Source: Forficula auricularia (lineage: Eukaryota; Arthropoda; Insecta; Dermaptera; Forficulidae). Taken from it: a DNA stretch of 64,000 bases. The DNA lies in the NCBI GenBank assembly GCA_024734495.1, contig JALMQS010000089.1, positions 4,602,586 to 4,666,585 of the forward strand. Direction: 5' to 3'. Both the position numbers and the translations under genes were made by a program. The notes under the pieces are model-generated. The model made no database searches, was not told where the DNA came from, and saw nothing but the letters and a program-made list of their open reading frames with translations. This document shows, in pieces, positions 20,893-31,085 of the stretch (its first letter is position 1; each line of letters starts with the position of its first letter).

Positions 20893-21546
20893 ACAGCAGT
20901 AGGCAAAAAGGATCCACTAATAAAAACTTTATTAAATAGCAAATTAATTTGAAAATGTTTACAAATATTCATATAATTTGTTCTATTAACTCTTAAACTA
21001 ACATATTCAATAAACATTGTTGATAATTTTTGAATTTTATAAAAAAAAGAAATAAGTAAAATTAAATTAAAAGATACAATTACAAATTACACTGTTCGAC
21101 AAAAAATTTCTTCCCGTAAATCTAACAATGGATTCCAGTAGTGTTTTATACGCTGATTATCATGCAATTTCCCAATTTTTTACAACACGTCAGAGTTTTG
21201 AGATATTATTGGTCAAAATGACGAAAAAGGACATTTCGACCTATTTTTGAGTACTATTAGATATTAAACAGCAATATTTGAAATCAAATATTCTGTTGAC
21301 GTAATAAAAAACAGCTTCCTCTTTGATTTTCAAATTACCATTTGTTTTTAGCTCAATTAATAACTCGAGTTATATCTAAATAAACTGCAACGGATCGTTG
21401 CTAAACTTTATCCAAATTCATTTGAAATACTAATATGTTCTTGAGTAAAGTACTTTAAAATAATATTTTACTAAAAACTTTATTTAACCTTTTTTGAGGT
21501 CCCCAAGGTACTTAATTAGGATAATAAATTTCATCAAAATTGGTTA

Positions 21547-22403
21547 TCTACAATCTATATCAAAACCAGACGGCAATTATAAATATTGGTGATGAACAAA
21601 GAGAAGCCAAAATAAAAAAAGGTGTAAGACAAGGATGTGTGCTGTCACCCATGATTTTCAACTTATACATAGAAGAAGCGATTAAAGAATTCAAAGACAA
21701 AATTGATACAGGTATAGAAATCCAAGGTCAAAAGATCGCTATGTTAAGATTTGCCGATGACATTGCCCTTCTAGGAAGCAATAAAAAAGAATTAGAGGAC
21801 GCCTTGAATGGAATTAACCAAATCCTAATAGAAGAAATCAAAATGAAAGTAAACAAGAATAAAACCAAGGTCCTAGTATGTACAAAAAAAGAACAAACGA
21901 GACAGGAATGCATCAAAATTAACCAAGAAAACCTAGAAGGAGTTAAGGAATTCCGCTACCTAGGAAGTAAAATAACATGGGATAGGAGGAGCAAAAACGA
22001 AATTAAATCAAGAATTGCCCAAGCAAAAATGGGGTTTAATTCAAAACAAAAACTACTATGCTCCTCCTCAATCAGCTTAGAAAACAGGAAGTTGCTATTG
22101 AAGACATATGTATGGAGCATAGCCATGTACGGGTGTGAAACCTGGACAATTGGAAAAGCGGAGAGAAAGAGATTGGAGGCTTTCGAAATGTGGTGCTACA
22201 GAAGAATGATGAATATCAAATGGATGGATAAAATTACAAATGAAGAAGTTCTTGGAAAAATCGGAGAAAGAAGAACCTTGTGGAAGAGTCTGAAGAAGAG
22301 AAGAGGTCAGATGATGGGGCACACACTGAGACATGGGGGACTGCTTAGGGATATCTTGGAGGGGGAGGTGGGAAAGAAAAGGGGAAGGGAAGACCCAGAT
22401 TAG
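21547..22403 (+). CDS. RTE-like reverse transcriptase, C-terminal two thirds
   Basis: The frame is open from the truncated 5' end to 22403; the first ATG of the open frame (21540) is in flanking DNA. Domains: RQGCVLSPMIFNLY (~31-44), catalytic FADD within RFADDIALLGS (~74-84), FRYLGSKITWD, then YGCETWT and EAFEMWCYRRMM. Compared with copy 3 a one-base loss in the G/A run near 22380-22390 changes the last residues, so the native GRGRPRLEYF end is in another frame. It has no endonuclease, so it cannot move by itself. Close similarity to copies 1 and 3 suggests recent activity of the family. Confidence 0.85.
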
Positions 22404-22538
22404 AATATTTCAACCAAATAATTGGGGATATGGGATGCCAGACATTTAGAGAGGTTAAACAGCTGGCGGAGGACAGAGTCGAGTGGAGACGGATTGTTGC
22501 ATCAAACCAGTCTTAGGACTGTATACTCAATGATGATG
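21547..22538 (+). mobile_element. RTE-like LINE, 5'-truncated copy 2, least damaged
   Basis: An 11-bp target duplication AAAATTGGTTA (21536-21546 and 22539-22549) defines both ends; uninterrupted family A copies confirm it. The 3' end is a TGATGATG tail. The copy is 992 bp. Confidence 0.95.
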
Positions 22539-23666
22539 AAAATTGGTTAAGTCATTTTCAAGATATTTAGAAAAAACTAAAAAAGTACTGAAATAAAGTA
22601 CTAATGTTTGTGGACCGATATGTACCAAAAACTAATCAGCGCTTCATTTTGTTAAACTAATGGTAGGTTTTCAATTTCATTTCAATCAGCGCAAAGGTGT
22701 GAAAAAAATCGTGGACGAAAAAAACGATAACACACACACATACATCCAAAAAAAATGGCACTTTTTGGCCTCTCGACGAGATCCCAGGTAATTTTTGGCA
22801 AAACCGTCACGTGCTAAAATTCAATCTCATTGAATACTTCAATTTGTGACCTTAATTGAGTCTATGGGTTCCGTAGTCTTTACCTGAGGACCCTTTGAAG
22901 TCGCGCTTGCCGCGAGAGCGATTCCAATACTTTCTCCCATGCTTCGCATTGGATAAAGTAAAAACTAAAACTAAGTGAAAGAGTAATAATAAACATAGAT
23001 CAAAACATAACTTTTTATTCTTTTAGCTATAATTCGAGTTCTAATTGAGCTAAAAACAAGTGGTGTTTTGAAAATCAAAAAGGAAGCTGTTTTCTATTAC
23101 ATCAAAAAAATATTTTGATTTCAAATATTCCTGTTTAATATCTAATGGGACTCGAAAATAGGTCAAAATAGCCTTTTTCATCATTTTGATCGATAATATC
23201 TCAAAACTCTGAGGTGTTGTTAAAAATCGGGAAATTACATGATAATCAGTGCATAAAACTCTACTAGAATCAATTGTTAGGTTTACGTGGGGAAATTTTT
23301 GTTTAATTTTTGTCGAGCAGTGTTATTATACTTTCTCAATATCCCTTTACATTTAAATTAAGTTTTAATAAAAGATCAAATTCCATTTGAAATATCAATA
23401 AATGAATAATTTTGAATCAAGCATCATTGATACAAAAATAAAATATACAAAATTGATATTTCTGAAGTTCAAGCAGCTCAAATTGTGTGCCTAATTAATC
23501 AAGGGCTAAGTCAACGACAAGTGGCAAGTACACTTTCAATAAGCAATAATTTCAATAATGTATGGTTACTTGTAAAAAAAAAAATGATTTACTATTTAAT
23601 AAAGCTTTTATTGGTGGATCGATTTTTTGACCTGCAGTGTTTAGTGCTCTCTTGTTGGAGCCCATC

Positions 23667-24022
23667 TTTTTACTTTACCATACAGGGTATGATCAAGTAT
23701 TGTAATCGTGCAAGAAAAAAGTGGGTTATTTCCTTCTTTTTTTCGAAATATCTCAAAAACGGCTTAAACTATTTTAATTAAAAAAATTGAACGAAACCAT
23801 GTCATTTCGCTCTACAAAAAACCTCTTATAAGTGAACATCGGAAAAATTGTGTTTTTCGAGATAATAATTGTTTTGTCAAAATATCTGTTATTCTGTCTG
23901 GTTGTTAGTTAGTCAGTCTGTGCGTTACCAAATTATTGTGGACGAGCTAGCTCAAAAACTAGTGGGAATATCGAAACCAAATTTCAAACGTAGTTTTGGT
24001 CCATTGAGATTAAGAACATTCA
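23667..24022 (-). repeat. Family I (HINE-like) copy 2, 3' half
   Basis: Reverse copy of the family I 3' half: on the plus strand it begins TTTTTACTTTACCATACAGG, the 3' hairpin region, and runs to the 'ggtccattgagattaag' core phrase. The 5' half is missing. Confidence 0.8.
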
Positions 24023-24415
24023 TTTCCGTCTAACATAGCATAAGCTTCTCTGGCAGTTTTCGCCAGTTTCACAAACTTGAGGTTAATCCGCTGACCGTTT
24101 GGCATTTTTCCGATGCGTCTCTGTCGAGAATACTACTTCGGACGATTGCTACAGACAAACTGAGCGACCAGACTTGCCAAGCCAGCTAATGGTGGCGGAA
24201 GGATCTCCAAACACAATCATGTTCAAATCTGCCATGGTGCACTCTCTGTTTGCCAGTAGTGGCATCAGACCGGTTTTTAAATTGCCTTACCACGTATGTG
24301 AAAATAAAATAGTTGTACCTTGCAATGGAAGAATTTTTATTATAGAGTGTGTAAAATGTGGATAATAAAACTTTATTAAAAAAATTAGTTAACAAATCAT
24401 TCATTAGAGCATTCT
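24023..24415 (+). other. Unidentified stretch with an 88-codon ORF
   Basis: An ORF at 24099-24365 reads through PSQLMVAEGSPNTIMF and KLPYHVCENK. Base composition is more balanced than the surroundings, which hints at old coding or exon sequence, but I recognise no family on either strand. Confidence 0.25.
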
Positions 24416-24628
24416 ATAATGGAGAGTAGTCTCTCGGAGGCCATCTTTTTTCCTTCTTGTCCCACAAACATTACTTCTTATTTTCGTTTCTCATCTCCTT
24501 TGTATTCTCAAATTCGACTGTTGCCACATTTAATCACTCCATTTATTACTTTACTTGTGTGTGTGTGTGCGTGGGTGTGTAGGTATCTTCCACGTGTCTC
24601 TAATTAAATAAAGTCTTTTTGTAGTAGG
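24416..24628 (+). repeat. Spacer unit of tandem block, copy 2
   Basis: It matches 20696-20892 and 25147-25345, with its own TG/GTGC microsatellite (24556-24582). Confidence 0.75.
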
Positions 24629-25146
24629 CACAGCAGTAGGCAAAAAGGATCCACCAATAAAAACTTTATTAAATAGCAAATTAATTTTAAAATTTTTACA
24701 AATAACCATATAATTTGTTCTATTAACACTTAAACTAACATATTCAATAAATATTCTTGATAATTTTTGAATTTTATAAAAAAACTAATTAAAATTAAAT
24801 TAAAATATACAATTTTACAAATTATCATACTTTCTCTCAATATCACTTTACATTTAAATAAAGTTTTAATAAAAGATCAAATTCCATTTGAAATATCAAT
24901 CAAATGAATAATTTTGAATTAAGCATCATTGATACAAAAATAAAATATACAAAATTGATATTTCTGAAGTTCAAGCAGCTCAAATTGTGTGCCTAATTAA
25001 TGAAGGGCCAAGTCAACGACAAGTGGCAAGTACACTTGCAATAAGCAATAATTTCAATAATGTATGATTACTTGTACAAAAAATTAAAAATGATTTACCA
25101 TTTAATAAAGTTTTTATTGTTGGTAAAGTTTTTCTTGCCTTGCATG
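24629..25146 (+). mobile_element. Tc1-like MITE (family D), copy D3
   Basis: An uninterrupted ~518-bp copy. The start has CAGCAGTAGGCAAAAAGG and the end a decayed complementary repeat. It encodes the same HTH remnant (SEVQAAQIVCLINEGPSQ). It shows what D2 looked like before insertions. Confidence 0.8.
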
Positions 25147-25345
25147 TAATAGAGAGTGGTCTCTTGTTGGAGGCCATCTTTTTTCCTTCTTGTCACCCCA
25201 ACATTATTTCTTATTTTCCTTTCTCAAATTAGACTGTTGCCACATTTAATCACTCCATTTATTACATTGTGTGTGTGTGTGCAGGTATCTTCCACGTGTC
25301 TCTAATTAAATAAAGCCTTTTTGTAGTAGGCACAGCAGTAGGTAG
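25147..25345 (+). repeat. Spacer unit of tandem block, copy 3
   Basis: It repeats the 'gagagtggtctcttgttgg' segment, the GTTGCCACATTTAATCACTC segment, a TG run (25266-25281) and the TATCTTCCACGTGTC end. Confidence 0.75.
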
Positions 25346-25890
25346 GCATGTCAAAGTGTCTATTAGGTTCCAATTAGTCGGCTGGGTTAATGGTATAAAC
25401 ATTTCAAAGGGATAAGTAAATGAATTTATACAATAATAATTTGTCGGTTTACCTTTAAATAGTACCTATTATTCAATAACAATTCTTTGAATGAATAATT
25501 AATCATCCTGTTTAGATAATAAATTGAGTAAAAAGATGCTTTATATACCGTACATACTTTCGTGATTATGTTAATGCCATTTTATTTGGTGGCTATTTCA
25601 ATTGTGTCGACGTGGAGGGGATTTAGTACAAGATTAATGGAATTCAAATTTAACTGCATAATCATTCGAGTGGGATTCACGGGAATCGACATAATAGGAA
25701 AATTGTCAAATTAAGGTATATTAATAAATAGAAACGGTTATAATAAATTATATCAATTTTTGATTCAAAAAAATAAAATATATTTGAAAAAATCTTGAAT
25801 AAGAAAACTGATTTTAAAATATTGTAAAAATCAAAAAAAAAAATCAAAGCGCAAAGCGTGCGAAGGCCAAGTTCGAGCATTAACTTGGTC
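25346..25890. other. No gene seen
   Basis: AT-rich DNA without a recognised repeat or ORF. Confidence 0.35.
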
Positions 25891-26055
25891 CGAGGGGTGA
25901 ACCGTGATTGGAATTAGGTGTACACCTCTTTAGAATTATATGGAATTATTTTGGAATTCGTTAGATAATGCCCCATCATCTATTGTCTTCTACTAGGAAA
26001 TGAAAGTGGAAGTGGAAGTAAGTGTACACAATATTAGGTCGCGGTTCACCCCTCG
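25891..26055. mobile_element. hAT-like MITE, short copy
   Basis: Ends CGAGGGGTGAACCGTGA and TCGCGGTTCACCCCTCG. The 8-bp flanks match only partly (ACTTGGTC and GCTTAGCC). Interior phrase GAAAGTGGAAGTGGAAGTAA is shared with the copy at 4084-5879. Confidence 0.82.
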
Positions 26056-26582
26056 GCTTAGCCTACACGCTGTACGCTATTTACACGAACCATTTCGAGA
26101 CACTTTTGTTCCCCCTTCAACTCAGAACACATCTGAGATACAGTGTTGAAATTATACACATGTAGTTATGTATTCGGTCATGTAGAGAGTAACGAATTTC
26201 AATAATATAGCTTAAATAAATTCTGAGATATGGACCTGAGAAAATAGATAATTTTGGCACTCACTCACTGACAGGTCATCAAAACCTCTAGGGTACTTCC
26301 AATCATTCCAGCATCATGAAATTTCGCCTGCTAGTAGAGTTTGGGACATTCCAAAAATCCAAACCTTCTATCTTTCAACCCCTTCAAAATGGGGGAGAGG
26401 GTCAAAAATGATAATTCTAGTACGTTTGACCAAACTCAACCAAATGTTGTATACATATTCTGTGGGCCCCCTGAAGGCTAGAAATTCAAAAACTAAGGAC
26501 TCAAAATGGGAGGAGGGGGGCCAAAAGTGAAAATTCTAGCTCGTTGGATCAAGGGGCTTCCTCATAGCTTACAAAAAGAAGA
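26056..26582. repeat. Dispersed repeat related to the middle of family I
   Basis: The part near 26437-26485 (reverse of 'aaatttggttgagtttgg' and the 'gggcccc' phrase) resembles the middle of family I copies such as 49400-49470. The rest is unrecognised. Confidence 0.45.
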
Positions 26583-26783
26583 GAAATCTCAGCCAAAACA
26601 TTCTGTGAAAAAGTAGTGAAATCTAGTGTGTAGTCAAGTTAAATTCGCCAAGAAGAGTTAAGTTGAGAAAATAGTAGATCTCTCAGCTTAATTATTCTTG
26701 GCGAATATAACTTGACTACACACTAGATTTCACTACTTTTTCGAACTTGGCCTGTTTTTTCACAGAATGTTTTGGCTGAGATT
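26583..26783. repeat. Short foldback element
   Basis: Arms 26583-26654 and 26695-26783 are inverted copies (AAATCTCAGCCAAAACATTC and complement). The right arm has an extra ~20 bases. It directly abuts a Tc1-like end. Confidence 0.75.
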
Positions 26784-26790
26784 CTATATA

Positions 26791-27624
26791 CACTGTGGTG
26801 CAAAAAAGTAGTAGCACAATGTTTCAAACTATATAGATACTATATAGATACTATATAGTTTGAAACATTGTGCTACTAGGGTTAGATTGATTCGGTGATT
26901 CGGTTTCAAAAGAGATCCTATCGCTGGTCTCCTTGACATCAACCCTAATTCCCAGAGACGTCTTCTGATAATCCAAACACTTAGGTTTAGGTTGAGTTTG
27001 TAGAAGGCGCTGATGAATTCGAGCTGCTGTACAATGCCGATCTCTCAATAGGTATCCAATAGTATGAATCGGTCATCTCTCTCATTTGAAGCTCTAATTG
27101 GACCAGATCCCGGTCTCCTGGCATCAGAGTTTGTTTCTCTATATCGTTTTATCCCTAGAACTCTGTGGATACTTCCAACCGATGCTTTAAGTGCTTTAAG
27201 AACGATATACTGATACGATGTTCCATCATTTATTAGAGCTACAGCTTGAGCAGCTACTTCCTCGGTCTTTAGAGGCATTATGTTTGTACAATATTTCAAA
27301 TTAAATTAAATTAAAAGATGAGATATTCAAATTGAACTGATGAACATTAAAATATTCAATTTAATTCGATATTAGACGATAATCATTAAATACAATTCAA
27401 TCAAGGGATCAGATTTCAAAACTGAAAATATAGTTGCTAGTTTAAATAAATTTAATTTGAAAGGGTTTAAATTAAAGTAATACATTGTTTTCACTCTAAA
27501 AATGTTTTAAAATATTTTTACAATCACAGAATATATTAAAAGTTTAAATAAAATATGTTTTTTCTGAAAATTATTTGAAAAAACTAAATTTTTCTAAGTG
27601 TTCCACTTTTTTTGAACCACAGTG
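26791..27624 (-). mobile_element. Tc1-like transposon remnant
   Basis: Ends CACTGTGGTGCAAAAAAGTA and TACTTTTTTTG-type complement ending CCACAGTG, with TA at 26789-26790. A ~30-bp internal palindrome next to the left end (26808-26876, containing TTTCAAACTATATAG and complement) looks like a local end rearrangement. The transposase remnant is on the minus strand and its DDE domain is absent. Confidence 0.82.
26851..27299 (-). pseudogene. Tc1-like transposase N-terminus
   Basis: The first frame (27045-27299) starts MPLKTEEVAAQAVALINDGT and continues through a paired helix-turn-helix pattern to RRPGSGPIRASNERDDRFILL, the linker typical of Tc1 transposases (DNA binding to the terminal repeats). 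The second frame (26851-27048) continues MRDRHCTAARIHQRLLQT, the second HTH. The catalytic DDE core is missing, so it is a deletion derivative. Confidence 0.85.
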
Positions 27625-28156
27625 TGTATATACGTTAATATACAAAAATAATAAAGTGGCTCGATTTTTTAACCCATTACAATACATTTATAAATTTCTC
27701 ATTAATATATCAAAGAATAATTAACACATTAAGGAGAATTGTTTTGATCACGCTTTTTGAACAAGGTATATATCACGAGACTACTGCTGGATGAAGCTAT
27801 TAGAGTCTGCGGAGTCTTAAATCTGGACCAAAAGAGAATGAAAAAGAAATGATCCATTTACCTATAATCCAACGCCATTGTTGCGTTTAGCCTCAATGAC
27901 TCTTGGATGAATCACCAAATGAATTTGAAGTCTGAGATGTTTTATATTCAATCTCCCAGTCCAGAACGCCCGATCTGTTAGCACGTATGTTAGGTGCTTG
28001 CCATTAATTAATCATATGTTTCCTATATTTGATATATCGGATAATATTATCTAATATCAATTTAAGTTAATTTTCAATTAAGTTTAAATATTTTTTTAAG
28101 AAATATGATATTAATGATAATGATTTGTCGATCAACGTATGATTCAAATTAACCAT
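27625..28156 (+). repeat. Family G dispersed repeat, forward copy
   Basis: 27700-27990 shares TTTCTCATTAATATATCAA and the 'gagactactg' and 'ctgcggagtctta' phrases with the foldback at 55110-55800. The rest is AT-rich and unrecognised. Confidence 0.6.
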
Positions 28157-28444
28157 TTACTGTCGGTAGCGATCTGTATTAACTGTTTCTTCAGGTTTCA
28201 GCAGCAATTCGGTGTCTTCAAACTGTTTCGGTCGATTTTCACGTTTTTTCTCAATGACATTGAAATCACCGCTTCTGAACCGTTTAAACCACTGTTCACA
28301 AGTGTCGACAGATAGAGTATCTGCACCGTATATTTCCACAAATATTCGATCTGCTTCCGCTGCTTTTTTCTTCTGATTGAACAAGAAAATCAGAACGTGT
28401 CGCAAATTCTCTTTGTTTGCCCAAAAACTCGACATGTTTACCAT
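28157..28444 (-). pseudogene. mariner transposase N-terminus
   Basis: The 95-codon frame encodes the N-terminal HTH region of a mariner-type transposase: FWANKENLRHVLIFLFNQKK, then AAEADRIFVEIYGADTLS, CEQWFKRFRSGDFNV and ENRPKQFEDTELL. This region binds the terminal repeats. The D,D34D catalytic core is absent and the frame runs into unrelated residues (ETVNTDRYRQ). Related fragments lie at 33314-33450 and a mariner end at 38663. Confidence 0.88.
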
Positions 28445-28672
28445 TCCGCTATTTTACTCAAATAGCAATATTTTCATAATTTAATTATTGGTGCTTGGTT
28501 CAAATAGCGCATCTTAACTATTAATATATCTAGCAGTTGCTCCAAAAATATGAGAATAGTTAAAATACGTATATCATTTATTCATATTGAACAGAGATCG
28601 ATTTCGCCATAATTAACTTCACCATATACATATTAACTATAAATATATCAATATATTAACTATAAATATAAC
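28445..28672. other. No gene seen
   Basis: AT-rich DNA between the mariner fragment and PLE-2; no recognised features. Confidence 0.3.
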
Positions 28673-28852
28673 AATCATTCCCCATCTAATGAAAGCCCCC
28701 TTATTCTACATTTCTCCCCAAAAGGACGCAAACTAGATTTATTAGAATCCCTTGAAATCAAGAAAGCAATCGCCCGCAATGAACCCATTCTCAATAACCA
28801 ATTAGAAACCACTAAATCAACAATAATTGATCTATTAATAAACCAAATCTAA
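28673..28852 (+). pseudogene. PLE GIY-YIG endonuclease C-terminus (PLE-2)
   Basis: This open frame has no start codon and encodes the last 59 residues of a PLE: NHSPSNESPLILHF, GRKLDLLESLEIKKAI, then EPILNNQ and IIDLLINQI, ending TAA at 28850-28852. The LES-E-I segment carries the conserved glutamate of GIY-YIG nucleases. It aligns residue for residue in order with 7279-7518 and 51899-52199, which supports the call although the RT and the GIY motif are missing. Confidence 0.78.
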
Positions 28853-29200
28853 CCGAAATTCATTCATTCCTTACTAAACATTTGTTCTACTGTTCTCATC
28901 TTCGAATTAACCTTGCAAATCCGCTTCTTGTGTCTAAATTTATATATTCTAAAACCCTTAAACAAATTCCTTTAACAGGCATTCCCAGAATTCTATACAA
29001 ATAAATTTCGAACTAAGACATCCTATTTGAAATGCACCTGACCTTGTCCAGACAATTCGTTCAATAACCCTTTTTCTACCTTCCACATACCTTTAAATTC
29101 AACCACTCAATTCTTTCAACTCCCATTGCCTCACCCCCTCCACTCGCCCTGTACTATAATAACATCGATACAATGTAAAATTTTTATATTCAGTGTTCTG

Positions 29201-29250
29201 TTTAACCTCCTGATGAAGGGTTCATAGCCCGAAATATGTATAGAGATAAA
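29201..29250 (+). ncRNA. Hammerhead ribozyme motif (PLE-2)
   Basis: Core CTGATGA at 29210-29216 and GAAA at 29231-29234. Stem II: GGG/CCC or GG/CC with an extra A. Stem III: TA/TA closing a two-base loop, leaving a TA cleavage site (29241-29242). Stem I: CTC with GAG, a small internal loop, and TTTA with TAAA. A type I hammerhead with internal loop in stem I fits. Position: ~358 bp after the PLE stop. Confidence 0.78.
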
Positions 29251-29325
29251 TAAAAAATCTCCAAAATAATTTAAAAGATTTTTTAATTTTTTAATTTTAT
29301 TTCCTCTTTGTGAAACACCACTATA

Positions 29326-30180
29326 ACCCGTTAAATAATAATTCCTTTATAAATATATCGTTTTTTCAGTGTAGGAAAGAGCACTTGGATGCGAAAAATG
29401 CCTTCAAAACACCCACTAAAACATTTGTAAAGCTTCAATAAAAGTAGGTAAATATAATTGTACATGCTGCAGCAATTTTAATATTAAATTTGCATATAAA
29501 AATAAACCCCTGTATAAGAGAGAAAAAACAACAACAACAACAAAATGAAAATAAATATGTAGAATTCGGTCTCGCATGAGAAATGATAATATTTTTGCAT
29601 ACAAATAATAATAATCAAATACTTGAACAACGTTTTTCATTTGATATACTCTCTCTCTCTCTCTCTCTCTGGTTGTTTATTTCGAGCTTCATTTTATCTT
29701 TTGTTCCAATGTTGTCCAGACCGATCATCATGTCTGTCTATCTGTCTGTCCACACACGCACGGGGGTTTCAACAACGACCCAACAACGTCAATCGCCCAA
29801 CAGTTACTCTGCTCTGTTTTTTATATGGATATACCGTATATTATAGAGACCTGTCCGTTTTCCTCTAATTAGTCTCCACAGATAAATAAAAATAATAAAA
29901 AAGCCGGAGCTTTGCTTGTTCGTCATTGTTATCAACAATTAATTAGATTTTTCCAGAAACATCACGGAAAAAAAAATTGGGATTTATTTTAGGAGAAAGG
30001 AAATAAAATGAAAAGAAACAAAAAAGGTAATTTATTTTTATTTTTTAACTAGCATTTAATTGAATGAATGAAAGCGACTTTTTTTATCAAAACATATACT
30101 TATTAACAATATAGACAAACCAATTTAACGGAATTTTAGTTGAAAAGTTTTGTTTTGCCGAGAGTAGCAGAGTTGTTGAT
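29326..30180. other. No gene seen; CT microsatellite
   Basis: Contains a TC microsatellite at about 29649-29671, an ACAACAACAAC run near 29528-29541 and short ORFs without motifs. Confidence 0.4.
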
Positions 30181-30282
30181 TCACAAAGAGAAACAAAGAG
30201 ATTGTCCTCTGCTTGATGCAAATAAACATATACACATATATATCAAGATGATATATCTGTATATATATATATTATTTATTTG

Positions 30283-30340
30283 TTTGAGACTATAGTTTCG
30301 AAGACTTGGTCTTCATCATCAGTCTTTCTTCAATTATACT
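30283..30340 (-). ncRNA. Hammerhead-like motif, left arm
   Basis: Minus-strand mirror of the 30537-30592 motif, with the same CTGATGATGAAGACC core and GAAAC. Confidence 0.6.
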
Positions 30341-30536
30341 ACTTAAGATGTTTGCTAACAAAAGATAAAAGGGAAAAAAATTCCTCCTTTCTAAGGAGAA
30401 AGGAGAAAGGGAAACATATGGTTATATTTGAGTGTGAGCCCGGAGAGAGTGTCTTTATTAGTTGCTAGCTTTCCACTGACGAAGGAACACCAAGTTTTCA
30501 ATATCCATATGATATTGACTCCATGAAAAACATTTA

Positions 30537-30592
30537 TAATTGAAGAAAGACTGATGATGAAGACCAAGTCTTCGAAACTATAGTCTCAAACA
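30537..30592 (+). ncRNA. Hammerhead-like motif, right arm
   Basis: CTGATGA (30551-30557), stem II GAAGAC/GTCTTC with one unpaired base, GAAA (30574-30577), short C-TATA-G stem III and GTC cleavage site (30583-30585). Stem I is weak (GA/TC plus TTGA/TCAA), so activity is uncertain. Confidence 0.65.
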
Positions 30593-30734
30593 AATAAATA
30601 ATATATATATATACAGATATATCATCTTGATATATATGTGTATATGTTTATTTGCATCAAGCAGAGGACAATCTCTTTGTTTCTCTTTGTGTAACGGAAT
30701 TTTATTTGGAAAATTAAAACAAAATAATAAATTA

Positions 30735-31085
30735 AATGGATTTTGATGAGGCAGTCTTCTTCGAAGTCGCATTCTTCTTTGCAGAAGTTACGTGACCCTA
30801 CTGACTCCACACGCCCACAGATTTTATTTTGCGGATCACTGCTCTCCATTTGGAACGATTGCGGGCCACCGTCGCGTCGAAGCACCCTGGAAGCTCGCGC
30901 CGGTCCCCTCCCTTATTTGATCGGTCCATCTGGCCGGAGATCTGCTGTTACGACAACACTTTAGAGTTTTGGTTGCAACCCTTCTTGACCAGAGAAAGGT
31001 TGACGATTTGATGATTTATCTCGAAGAAGCTCCCCGCAGAAAAGGTCTGGTAACGTGCCCAAGCGATTCGACCTGTTTCAGGCCT
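30735..31085 (-). pseudogene. LINE 3' end remnant
   Basis: On the minus strand scattered frames read SGQMDRSNK and ELPGCFDATVARNRSKWRAV, resembling the last part of LINE ORF2 (a W-D-Q-I-K, then R-W-R-A pattern). It lies in the same orientation as 31569-32146 and may be the end of the same element after a later insertion. Confidence 0.45.

Larger units (their letters stand above)
21378..22964 (+). repeat. Family A (HINE-like) copy 2, with LINE inside
   Basis: Same plan as copy 1: AAATAAACTGCAACGG start, ACTTTATCCAA, core, ACACACACAT microsatellite (about 22731-22746), 3' hairpin CCATGCTTCGCATTGG and ATAAAGTAAAAA. An RTE LINE splits the core at 21546/22539. Confidence 0.88.
21090..23322. mobile_element. 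Tc1-type foldback (family M) inside D2
   Basis: Ends are CACTGTTCGACAAAAA and TTTTTGTCGAGCAGTG. Arms of about 290 bp (21090-21377 and 22966-23322) are inverted copies with shared phrases such as 'gatttcaaatattc'. A TA precedes the left end at 21088-21089. A family A element (21378-22964) occupies the centre. Confidence 0.82.
20893..23638 (+). mobile_element. Tc1-like MITE (family D), copy D2, hugely interrupted
   Basis: The outer parts are 20893-21089 and 23323-23638, together matching D1 and D3. The left end reads AAAAAGGATCCACTAATAAA, the right a complementary form ending GACCTGCAGTG. The right part encodes an HTH of a Tc1-like transposase: DISEVQAAQIVCLINQGLSQ, RQVASTLSIS (23455-23545). 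A 2.2-kb foldback (21090-23322) is inserted between. Confidence 0.82.
28673..29325 (+). mobile_element. Penelope-like element tail (PLE-2)
   Basis: It comprises the end of the GIY-YIG domain, a ~350-bp 3' untranslated region, a well-formed hammerhead motif, and the 3' end with CTCTTTGTGAAACACCA, matching the end motif of PLE-1. The 5' part is missing and no inverted copy is attached here. Confidence 0.82.
30181..30694. mobile_element. PLE-end foldback with paired inverted hammerheads
   Basis: Left arm 30181-30345 and right arm 30534-30694 are nearly perfect inverted copies separated by ~190 bp. Each carries a hammerhead-like motif and an AT microsatellite at its outer part. No coding sequence lies between. 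The flanks both show 'taacggaatttta', ~565 bp apart, possibly from the insertion event. Confidence 0.82.

Noticed and set aside
24099..24365. Possible host exon
   Set aside because: No motif, splice context or repeat relation could be recognised; kept only as an unidentified stretch.
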